A stretch of 11,201 bases of DNA from JAADHG01 sp964418645 (lineage in GTDB: Bacteria; Bacteroidota; Bacteroidia; Flavobacteriales; Flavobacteriaceae), in the NCBI GenBank assembly GCA_964418645.1, contig CAYQME010000070.1:1-11201 (forward strand), given 5' to 3'. The translations under genes were made by a program, and so were the position numbers. The notes under the pieces were generated by a model that saw only the letters and a program-made list of their open reading frames with translations, made no database searches and had not been told where the DNA came from. Position 1 is the first letter of the stretch. Each line of letters opens with the position of its first letter. Below are positions 1 through 6,679 of the stretch, piece by piece.

Positions 1-11
1 AGATTTGGGGC

Positions 12-41
12 AAAAAAGGTGAACTCTCGTTCACCTTTTTT
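12..41. terminator. Bidirectional rho-independent terminator
   Basis: A perfect inverted repeat: a 13-base left arm (six A, then GGTGAAC; 12-24), a TCTC loop, and its exact complement ending in six T (29-41). On the plus strand it is followed by more T-rich sequence, and on the minus strand by six T, so it can terminate in both directions. It lies 21 bases past the stop codon of the minus-strand superoxide dismutase gene. It probably ends that gene and also a plus-strand gene located left of the window. Confidence 0.9.
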
Positions 42-62
42 ATTTTTATATGTTTATTAAAA

Positions 63-671
63 CTATTTTGCTTCGGCATAGCGTCTTTCCACTTCGTTCC
101 AATTAATTACATTAAAAAAAGCTTCAATATAATCTGGTCTTCTGTTTTGATAGTTTAAATAGTAGGCGTGTTCCCATACATCCAAGCCTAAAATTGGTGT
201 GCCTCCACTAGCCACTCCAGGCATTAACGGATTGTCCTGATTTGGTGTAGAATACACTTCAACTGCTCCCCCTTTATGAACACATAACCAAGCCCATCCT
301 GAACCAAACTGAGTTGCTGCTGCATTGCTAAATGTGTTTTTAAAATTATCAAACGAACCAAAAGCTGCCTCAACTGCATCTTTGAGTTCTCCTGACAATC
401 GTCCTTTTCCTTCGGGATTCATTACGTTCCAAAATAATGAGTGGTTATAAAATCCTCCTCCATTATTTCTAACCGCTCCGTTACTCATGTCTAGATTTAC
501 AAGAATATCTTCAATTGATTTTCCTTCCAATACTGTCCCTCCAACAGCTACATTTAATTTTGTTGTATAACCATTATGATGTTTTGAATGGTGAATTTCC
601 ATTGTTCGTGCATCAATATAGGGTTCTAGGGCGTCGTATGCGTATTGTAATTTTGGTAATTCGAAAGCCAT
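63..671 (-). CDS. sodA: Superoxide dismutase, Mn/Fe family, Mn-type signature
   Basis: Cytosolic enzyme that dismutates superoxide to oxygen and hydrogen peroxide. The 202-residue protein has the full length of the family and no signal peptide. The four metal ligands are visible: H27 (MEIHHSKHH), H77 (NHSLFW), and D164 and H168 within DVWEHAYY. The second-sphere residues look Mn-type: G73 takes the place of Gly77 of E. coli SodA (Gln69 in FeSOD), and Q145 in NQDNPLM matches the Mn-type glutamine. F74-Y75 replaces the His-Ala of E. coli SodA and is bulky, as in the FeSOD Val-Trp pair, so use of either metal is possible. The ATG lies in an A/T-rich leader with no Shine-Dalgarno sequence, as usual in Bacteroidota. 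The stop is TAG. The gene diverges from the addA-like gene and ends at the hairpin at 12-41. The symbol sodA is inferred from the Mn-type residues; many annotations of this group use sodB. Confidence 0.95.
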   Translation of the reverse strand: MAFELPKLQYAYDALEPYIDARTMEIHHSKHHNGYTTKLNVAVGGTVLEGKSIEDILVNLDMSNGAVRNNGGGFYNHSLFWNVMNPEGKGRLSGELKDAVEAAFGSFDNFKNTFSNAAATQFGSGWAWLCVHKGGAVEVYSTPNQDNPLMPGVASGGTPILGLDVWEHAYYLNYQNRRPDYIEAFFNVINWNEVERRYAEAK

Positions 672-707
672 AATATTTTGTTTTTATGTTAATATTTATT
701 TTTAAAT

Positions 708-715
708 CAAATTTA
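708..715 (-). promoter_or_regulatory. Candidate -7 promoter element for the superoxide dismutase gene
   Basis: Read on the minus strand this is TAAATTTG, an exact match to the Bacteroidota -7 consensus TAnnTTTG, ending 36 bases before the sod start codon. I found no good TTTG or TTG element 17-23 bases further upstream, so the assignment rests on one half-site in very AT-rich DNA. Confidence 0.4.
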
Positions 716-731
716 CAATAAAGCTTTAAAA

Positions 732-760
732 TTTACCTTAATATGTTATTAAGTTTACCT
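732..760. promoter_or_regulatory. Candidate operator between divergent sod and addA-like genes
   Basis: Two direct copies of TTTACCT (732-738 and 754-760) are spaced 22 bases start to start, about two helical turns. Between them is a perfect inverted repeat TTAATA-TGT-TATTAA (738-752). It lies between the start codons of two divergent genes, a normal place for a regulator site. The base composition makes short A/T palindromes common by chance, so this is a candidate only. Confidence 0.3.
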
Positions 761-784
761 ATTTTGGTATAAAAATATTCTTTA

Positions 785-3700
785 TTGAGTTTTAATTCTT
801 TCAACATATTTGATGCTTCAGCAGGTAGTGGTAAAACATTCACTCTTGTAAAAGAATATTTAAAAGTGCTTTTTAGTTCAAATAAAAAAGACGCCTATAA
901 ATATATTCTTGCTATTACATTTACTAATAAAGCTGTGGGCGAAATGAAAGAACGTATTATTGAAACCCTAAAATCGTTTGCCGACAAAAACATTTTAGAA
1001 TCTCCAAGTTCAATGTTTGAAATGATTTGTAAAGAATTGTCAATACAACCCAATGAGGTGTACAACAAAGCTAAAGTGCTTTTACATAATATTGCTCATA
1101 ATTATGCTGCTTTTGATGTTTCTACCATCGATAAGTTTACTCAGAAACTCATTAGAACGTTTGCTCGAGATTTAAATCTTTCAATGAATTTTGAAGTAGA
1201 GCTAGATACAGCCACGGTTTTAAATGAAGCAGTTGATAGACTTATTGCAAAAGCTGGAATTAACAAAAATCTTACCGAAATCTTAATTGATTTTGCATTT
1301 GAAAAAGCCGATGAAGATAAAAGCTGGGACATTTCTTTAGATTTTTATAACATCGCAAAACTATTAATCAATGAAAATGATTTACCTTTTATTGAAGCTC
1401 TAAAAGGAAAGTCTTTAGACGATTTTAAAGCTCTCAAATCTGGTTTAAAAGAAAAAATTACTGCTTTAGAAACTACAATAGTTGAAGCATCAAACAACGT
1501 TCTTGCCTTAATTAGTGAGTGTGGTTTAGAACATAATGATTTTTCAGGAAGTTATTTGCCTAAATATTTTATAAACTTGGCAGATAAAAAATTCAATATA
1601 AGTCTTGATGCAAAATGGCAAGAAAATCTTGATGCAAAAACTATATACCCAAAAAGAGTTACACAAGAAATAGCCTCAATCATTGAAGACATACAACCCC
1701 AATTAGCCTTGGCTTTTAACGAAACTAAACAAGACGTCTTCAGTCTAAAATTTCTTAAAAACTTTTATAAAAACATAACGCCATTATCCGTTCTGAACTT
1801 AATAAACAAAGAATTAAACGTCTTAAAAGAAGAGCAAGACATCTTGTTAATTTCAGAATTTAACGCCATTATTAGTAATCAAATCAAAGACCAGCCCTCT
1901 CCATTTATTTATGAGCGTGTTGGTGAAAAATTTCAACATTATTTTATAGATGAGTTTCAAGATACTTCTATAATGCAGTGGGAGAATTTAATTCCTCTTT
2001 TACAAAATTCTTTATCAAGCGAAAATGGCAGTGCGATGCTTGTCGGTGATGCTAAACAAGCTATTTACCGATGGCGAGGTGGAAAAGCAGAACAGTTTAT
2101 TGGTTTATGCAATACTGATAATCCGTTTTTTATTAAACCAGAGAAAACTCATTTGCCTACAAATTATAGGAGCTATAAAGCGGTTGTTGATTTTAACAAT
2201 GCTTTTTTTGAGCATCTTTCCTCTTTTATGTTCAGCAAAAAAGAATATAAAATCCTCTATAGTAAAAGCCATCAAAACACGTCTATTAATAAACAAGGTA
2301 ATGTGAGTTTAAGGTTTTTAAAGATTGAGAAAGACGATAAGCGTGATGAAATTTATACCGAAAGCGTTTTCAAAACCATCGAAAACTGTATAAATAATGG
2401 CTTTCAGTTTAAAGATATTTGTGTTTTAGTACGGAAAAAAAGAGAAGGCGTCGCTATAGCAAATCACCTAAGCAATATAGGTATTGATATAGTTTCGTCT
2501 GAAACATTATTACTGCATACGTCGTCAGAAGTAAATTTTATAAGCAATATGCTAAAATTTATTCTTGAACCACAAAATAATATTGCAAAAATTGAAATTT
2601 TAAAGTTTCTGGCAGACTGTAAATTTAACATTTCAGAAAAGCATTCCTTTTTAAATACTTTTATTAAACTTGACATTTCACAATTTTTTAAAACTCTTAA
2701 AGAATATGGTATATCGTTTAGATATCAAGATGTTTTGCAACTTCCTTTATACGAAGCTGTAGAGACTATTATTAATTGCTTTAATCTAGTGAAAATTTCT
2801 AACGCTTATGTGCAGTTTTATCTTGATTTTGTGTTTGACTATTCGCAGAGAAGCCATTCAAACTTATCTCAATTTATTGATTACTATGACACTAAAAAGG
2901 AAACTTTAAGCATTGTATCTCCTCAAGGAAAAAATGCCGTGCAAATTATGACTATTCACAAATCTAAAGGATTAGAATTTCCTGTTGTAATCTTCCCATA
3001 TGCTGATTTAAATATTTATAAAGAAATAAGCCCCAAAGAATGGCTTCCTCTAAATCCTGATACGTATTATGGGTTTTCCCATGCTTTGTTAAACTATAAC
3101 AAAGATTTTGAAAATTACAGCGAAACAAGTGCAACAATATATAACCAACATCAAGCCGAGTTAGAATTAGACAACATTAATTTACTTTATGTAGCATTAA
3201 CAAGAGCTATTGAACAATTACACATTATTAGTAATTCCCAGTTGGATAAAAAGGGCAATGAAAATTTAAATCTTTTCTCTGGCATGTTTATTAATTATCT
3301 GAAACGAATTGAAAAATGGGATGAAAATAAATCGTTTTATGAATTCGGCAACTCCCAAAAAACATCCTTAGCAACAGATCACAATTTGAATGCCATTGAA
3401 CAACAAGTTTTTATTTCCACTTCCAAGAAAGATCATAATATTAAAATAATTACAAATTCAGGATATCTTTGGGATACCACACAAAAAGAAGCTATTGAAA
3501 AAGGAAACCTTATTCATAATATTATGTCTCAAATAAAAACAAAAATGGATATTGATATTACACTGGATAACTTCTTGCTTTCTAGGATAATAAATCCCCT
3601 TCAATTTGATGAATTAAAAAGTATTGCTTTAAATATTGTTGAACATCCCCAATTATCGTCTTATTTTAATTCTGAAAATATTATTTATAATGAAAAAGAT

Positions 3701-3916
3701 ATTATTACAAAACAAGGATTTACTTTGCGTCCAGACAGGTTAGTAATAAGCGATAAAAATGAGGTTGTAATAATAGATTATAAAACAGGAACCCCTGACA
3801 CAAAGCATGCCTTTCAACTTGAGGGGTATAGTAATGCATTATTAGATATGAACTTTATTGTGAGTAAAAAAATTCTTATTTATGTTAATGATACTTTAGA
3901 AATAAAAGAAGTTTAA
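785..3916 (+). CDS. addA: RecB/AddA-like UvrD-family helicase with C-terminal nuclease domain
   Basis: Probable helicase-nuclease subunit of an AddAB-type enzyme that unwinds and trims double-strand DNA ends for RecA-dependent repair. The 1043 residues carry the superfamily 1 motifs in order: Walker A ASAGSGKT (11-18), TFTNKAVGEMK (45-55), Walker B DEFQDTS (389-395), VGDAKQAIYRWRG (420-432), TNYRS (459-463), TIHKSKGLEFP (723-733) and YVALTRA (802-808). A RecB-type PD-(D/E)XK nuclease follows: H911 in GNLIH, D984 in RPDR, and D998/K1000 in IDYKTG. It is shorter than typical Firmicutes AddA, as expected for Bacteroidota. The start is TTG: an in-frame stop at 770-772 closes the frame upstream, and the first in-frame ATG (codon 54) would remove Walker A. 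The Walker A surroundings resemble RecB more than UvrD, with no room for an N-terminal Q motif. It lies 19 bases before kbl, with its likely partner at 6680-9439. Function is inferred from motifs; the symbol is by family. Confidence 0.9.
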   Translation: MSFNSFNIFDASAGSGKTFTLVKEYLKVLFSSNKKDAYKYILAITFTNKAVGEMKERIIETLKSFADKNILESPSSMFEMICKELSIQPNEVYNKAKVLLHNIAHNYAAFDVSTIDKFTQKLIRTFARDLNLSMNFEVELDTATVLNEAVDRLIAKAGINKNLTEILIDFAFEKADEDKSWDISLDFYNIAKLLINENDLPFIEALKGKSLDDFKALKSGLKEKITALETTIVEASNNVLALISECGLEHNDFSGSYLPKYFINLADKKFNISLDAKWQENLDAKTIYPKRVTQEIASIIEDIQPQLALAFNETKQDVFSLKFLKNFYKNITPLSVLNLINKELNVLKEEQDILLISEFNAIISNQIKDQPSPFIYERVGEKFQHYFIDEFQDTSIMQWENLIPLLQNSLSSENGSAMLVGDAKQAIYRWRGGKAEQFIGLCNTDNPFFIKPEKTHLPTNYRSYKAVVDFNNAFFEHLSSFMFSKKEYKILYSKSHQNTSINKQGNVSLRFLKIEKDDKRDEIYTESVFKTIENCINNGFQFKDICVLVRKKREGVAIANHLSNIGIDIVSSETLLLHTSSEVNFISNMLKFILEPQNNIAKIEILKFLADCKFNISEKHSFLNTFIKLDISQFFKTLKEYGISFRYQDVLQLPLYEAVETIINCFNLVKISNAYVQFYLDFVFDYSQRSHSNLSQFIDYYDTKKETLSIVSPQGKNAVQIMTIHKSKGLEFPVVIFPYADLNIYKEISPKEWLPLNPDTYYGFSHALLNYNKDFENYSETSATIYNQHQAELELDNINLLYVALTRAIEQLHIISNSQLDKKGNENLNLFSGMFINYLKRIEKWDENKSFYEFGNSQKTSLATDHNLNAIEQQVFISTSKKDHNIKIITNSGYLWDTTQKEAIEKGNLIHNIMSQIKTKMDIDITLDNFLLSRIINPLQFDELKSIALNIVEHPQLSSYFNSENIIYNEKDIITKQGFTLRPDRLVISDKNEVVIIDYKTGTPDTKHAFQLEGYSNALLDMNFIVSKKILIYVNDTLEIKEV

Positions 3917-3935
3917 ATTTGCAAAAAATAATAGC

Positions 3936-5129
3936 ATGTACGGGAATATAAAAGAGCATCTCCAAAAGGAAATTCAAGACATAAAAGATAATGGGCTTTA
4001 CAAAGAAGAACGCATTATTACATCTGCTCAAGGAGCAGAAATCACCTTGAATACAGGTGAAAAAGTATTAAATTTTTGCGCCAATAATTATTTAGGGTTA
4101 TCCTCGCATCCAGATGTGATTCAAGCCGCAAAAGACACGATGGACACGCATGGTTTTGGTATGTCTTCTGTTAGATTCATTTGTGGTACACAGGATATTC
4201 ATAAAGAGTTAGAACAAAAAATTTCTAATTTCTATCAAACTGAAGATACTATTTTATACGCCGCCGCTTTTGATGCAAATGGTGGAATTTTCGAACCTTT
4301 GCTATCCAAAGAAGATGCGATAATCTCTGATTCTTTAAATCACGCCTCAATAATTGATGGCGTTAGATTATGCAAAGCAGCCAGATATCGTTATCAAAAT
4401 AATGATATGGCAGATCTTGAAAAACAATTACAAGATGCGAATGCTAATAATGCGCGCTTTAAAATTATTGTGACTGATGGTGTGTTCTCAATGGACGGAA
4501 TAGTCGCTTCCCTTGATAAAATTTGTGATTTAGCAGAAAGATATGACGCAATGGTTATGATTGATGAATGTCATGCCGCTGGATTTATTGGCAAAACTGG
4601 GCGAGGGACTCTAGAAGAGAAAAACGTGCTTAATAAAATTGATATTATTACAGGTACCTTAGGAAAAGCGCTTGGTGGCGCAATGGGAGGATATACAACT
4701 GGTAACAAAGAGATAATTGATATGTTGCGCCAACAATCAAGACCTTATTTGTTTTCAAATTCGTTAGCCCCGGCAATTGTGGGTGCTTCGATTAAGGTTT
4801 TTGATATGCTTTCCAATGACACATCCTTGAGGGATAAATTAGAATGGAATACCAATTACTTCAAAAAAGGAATGAAAGCTGCAGGGTTTGATATTGTTGC
4901 TGGAGATTCTGCTATTGTTCCTGTGATGTTATATGATGCTAAATTATCCCAAACTGTGGCAAATATGCTACTTGAAGAAGGTATTTATGTTATTGGTTTC
5001 TTTTTCCCTGTTGTTCCTAAAGAAAAGGCGAGAATTAGAGTACAACTCTCAGCATCGCACAAAAAATATCATTTAGATAAAGCCATTAATGCCTTTATTA
5101 AGGTTGGGCAAAAGTTGAATATTGTGTAA
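3936..5129 (+). CDS. kbl: Glycine C-acetyltransferase (2-amino-3-ketobutyrate CoA ligase)
   Basis: PLP-dependent cytosolic enzyme of the alpha-oxoamine synthase family. It cleaves 2-amino-3-oxobutyrate with CoA to glycine and acetyl-CoA, the second step of threonine breakdown after threonine dehydrogenase. The 397 residues align almost without gaps to E. coli Kbl (398). K244 in TGTLGKALGG is the Schiff-base lysine, D210 and H213 lie in MIDECHAAGFIG, and H136 in LNHASIIDG stacks on the cofactor ring. N-terminal ERIITSAQGAEI and C-terminal GFFFPVVPKEKARIRVQLSA are also Kbl-like. These features favour Kbl over BioF, serine palmitoyltransferase or the sulfonolipid enzymes of the same fold. The ATG lies 19 bases after the addA-like stop with no terminator between, so the two are probably co-transcribed. 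No threonine dehydrogenase gene is in the window. A weak hairpin follows. Confidence 0.95.
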   Translation: MYGNIKEHLQKEIQDIKDNGLYKEERIITSAQGAEITLNTGEKVLNFCANNYLGLSSHPDVIQAAKDTMDTHGFGMSSVRFICGTQDIHKELEQKISNFYQTEDTILYAAAFDANGGIFEPLLSKEDAIISDSLNHASIIDGVRLCKAARYRYQNNDMADLEKQLQDANANNARFKIIVTDGVFSMDGIVASLDKICDLAERYDAMVMIDECHAAGFIGKTGRGTLEEKNVLNKIDIITGTLGKALGGAMGGYTTGNKEIIDMLRQQSRPYLFSNSLAPAIVGASIKVFDMLSNDTSLRDKLEWNTNYFKKGMKAAGFDIVAGDSAIVPVMLYDAKLSQTVANMLLEEGIYVIGFFFPVVPKEKARIRVQLSASHKKYHLDKAINAFIKVGQKLNIV

Positions 5130-5153
5130 AATGCTTCTAAACAAAGGCGTTTT
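5128..5153 (+). terminator. Weak candidate terminator after kbl
   Basis: A seven-base-pair stem with one G-U pair, AAAATGC (5128-5134) against GCGTTTT (5147-5153), encloses a 12-base loop and starts inside the kbl stop codon. There are only four T at the end of the right arm and no T-tract after it, so termination would be inefficient. Confidence 0.35.
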
Positions 5154-5187
5154 AATCAAAAAATATCAATATTTTACTATATTTGTC

Positions 5188-5218
5188 TTTGTTAATAACA
5201 TTTAACATCTTACTTTTG
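5188..5218 (+). promoter_or_regulatory. Bacteroidota-type promoter of the ompA-family gene
   Basis: TTTG at 5188-5191 and TACTTTTG at 5211-5218 are separated by exactly 19 bases and match the primary sigma-factor consensus of Bacteroidota (TTTG at -33, TAnnTTTG at -7). Transcription would start near 5224-5226, giving an A/T-rich leader of about 30 bases before the ATG at 5254. A second TAnnTTTG match, TATATTTG at 5178-5185, has no partner at the right spacing. A strong dedicated promoter suits an abundant outer-membrane protein. Confidence 0.75.
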
Positions 5219-5253
5219 TTTACAATTAACACTTAAAATTAAATTTATAGAAT

Positions 5254-6615
5254 ATGAAAAATCTTAGCAGATTAATGTTCGCTTTGTTGCTAGTAATTGG
5301 TTATAGCAGCGCAAATGCGCAAGACGAAAACAACTCTTGGCAATTCAGCTTTGGGGTTAACGTTGTTGACTTTTACCCTACAAATCAAGATGCTCCCCTT
5401 GGTGGTTATTTTGATAATTTCTTTGATTATAAACACTTTAATATAGTGACGTCTTTATCTACGTTCACTGCCTCTAAATATATCGGAGATGATTTCTCTT
5501 TTGGGGTTACAGGATCTATTAACAATATAGAATCTTTTGGTGATGCAGATTTAGAAAATGGGTTAAGTTATATTGGTGTAGATGGTATTATAAAATACAA
5601 CCTTGGAAATTTATTAAACTGGAATACATTTGAGCCTTATTTAGGAGTAGGTGGTGGTTATACTTGGGTTGACAAAGTAGGTGCTGGAACTTTAAATGGA
5701 ACTTTGGGTTTTAACTTTTGGTTTTCGGAGCACATTGGTTTAACTGTACAATCTAGCTACAAACATTCTTTTGAGGATTATTTAGTTACACATTTTCAAC
5801 ATTCAGTTGGGGTGTCCTTTAAGTTTGGCGGTAAAGACACCGACGGTGATGGTATATATGACCACGAAGATGCATGTCCAGATGTGCCTGGTTTAGCTGA
5901 ATTTAACGGTTGTCCTGATAGTGATGGTGATGGCATTGAAGATGCGAAAGACACTTGTCCTAACGAGGCTGGTTTAGCCGAATTTAACGGTTGTCCTGAT
6001 AGTGATGGTGATGGTGTTTCTGATAACAATGATAATTGTCCTAACACTCCTGGTTTAAAATCTTTAGCTGGATGTCCTGATGCTGATAATGATGGTATTA
6101 TTGATGGCGATGACAATTGTCCTAATGAAGCTGGTCCTTCTGCAAATAATGGTTGTCCTTGGCCTGATAGTGATGGTGATGGTGTTTTAGATAAAGATGA
6201 TCAATGCCCTAATGAAGTAGGAACTGTTGCTAATAATGGCTGCCCTGAAGTAACTGAAGCTGTTAAAGAAGCATTAAATGCTTACGCTAAAACAATATTG
6301 TTTGATACTGGAAAATCTTCTATCAAAGAACAATCTCAAGGTGTATTAAACGACATTATAGCTATCCTAAAAGATTACTCGAAAGCTGAATTTGCAATTG
6401 AAGGTCATACTGATAGTGTTGGTAGTGAAGCATCAAACATGAAATTGTCTGAAGATAGAGCTAACTCTGTGATGAATTATTTAATAAAGAATGGTATTGC
6501 TTCTAACCGACTTACTGCTAAAGGTTATGGGGAAAGTAATCCTATTGCATCTAATGATACAAGAGCAGGAAAAGCAAATAACAGAAGGGTTGAAATTAAT
6601 TTAGTTAAAAACTAA
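5254..6615 (+). CDS. OmpA-family outer-membrane protein with five thrombospondin type 3 repeats
   Basis: Structural outer-membrane protein that probably ties the membrane to peptidoglycan. A signal peptide covers residues 1-22, with a likely signal peptidase I site at ANA before Q23. Residues about 24-192, rich in aromatic and glycine residues, look like a small beta-barrel. Five acidic D-x-D-x-D-G loops start at 195, 222, 249, 276 and 305, with Cys-Pro pairs between them; these are thrombospondin type 3 repeats, known to bind calcium. The OmpA C-terminal domain runs from about 346: ILFDTGKSSI, GHTDSVGS with D387, LSEDRANSV with R402, and NRRVEI at the end. D387 and R402 match the residues that hold diaminopimelate in this family. 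The gene has its own promoter (5188-5218) and a strong terminator (6637-6675), so it is probably transcribed mainly alone. I give no symbol because Bacteroidota carry many paralogues. Confidence 0.93.
   Translation: MKNLSRLMFALLLVIGYSSANAQDENNSWQFSFGVNVVDFYPTNQDAPLGGYFDNFFDYKHFNIVTSLSTFTASKYIGDDFSFGVTGSINNIESFGDADLENGLSYIGVDGIIKYNLGNLLNWNTFEPYLGVGGGYTWVDKVGAGTLNGTLGFNFWFSEHIGLTVQSSYKHSFEDYLVTHFQHSVGVSFKFGGKDTDGDGIYDHEDACPDVPGLAEFNGCPDSDGDGIEDAKDTCPNEAGLAEFNGCPDSDGDGVSDNNDNCPNTPGLKSLAGCPDADNDGIIDGDDNCPNEAGPSANNGCPWPDSDGDGVLDKDDQCPNEVGTVANNGCPEVTEAVKEALNAYAKTILFDTGKSSIKEQSQGVLNDIIAILKDYSKAEFAIEGHTDSVGSEASNMKLSEDRANSVMNYLIKNGIASNRLTAKGYGESNPIASNDTRAGKANNRRVEINLVKN
5836..6249 (+). repeat. In-frame 81-base tandem repeats encoding thrombospondin type 3 units
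   Basis: Five degenerate copies of an 81-base (27-codon) unit lie inside the ompA-family gene. The last is shifted by six bases because of an inserted Trp-Pro pair before its DSDGDG loop. Copies are most alike between 5890-5933 and 5971-6014, which differ at one of 44 bases. That similarity points to recent duplication or gene conversion within the array. Confidence 0.9.
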
Positions 6616-6636
6616 TTCTTCACATTAAATAAGTTT

Positions 6637-6675
6637 AAAAAACGCTTCGAAATTTCGAAGCGTTTTTTATTTTTA
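6637..6675 (+). terminator. Strong rho-independent terminator after the ompA-family gene
   Basis: A perfect 32-base palindrome (6637-6668) has a core stem CGCTTCG/CGAAGCG, outer A6/T6 pairs, and a T-rich tail to 6675. It starts 21 bases after the ompA stop codon. The AddB-like start codon is at 6680, only 11 bases after the palindrome. Confidence 0.93.
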
Positions 6676-6679
6676 TACA

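Noticed and set aside
760..766. TATTTTG as a -7 promoter element for the addA-like gene
   Set aside because: It lacks one base of the TAnnTTTG consensus and has no TTTG element at the right distance upstream.
2025..2306. 93-codon plus-strand frame inside the addA-like gene
   Set aside because: It overlaps conserved helicase motifs in another frame, has no recognisable domain, and is explained by AT-rich codon bias.
5796..6116. 106-codon open frame on the minus strand
   Set aside because: It lies wholly inside the ompA-family gene, and its repeats (PSPSLSGQPLNSAKP type) are only the antisense reading of the 81-base repeat array.
6601..6615. Inverted repeat TTAGTT-AAA-AACTAA at the end of the ompA-family gene
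   Set aside because: Low-stability A/T stem within the final codons; the strong terminator just downstream explains termination.
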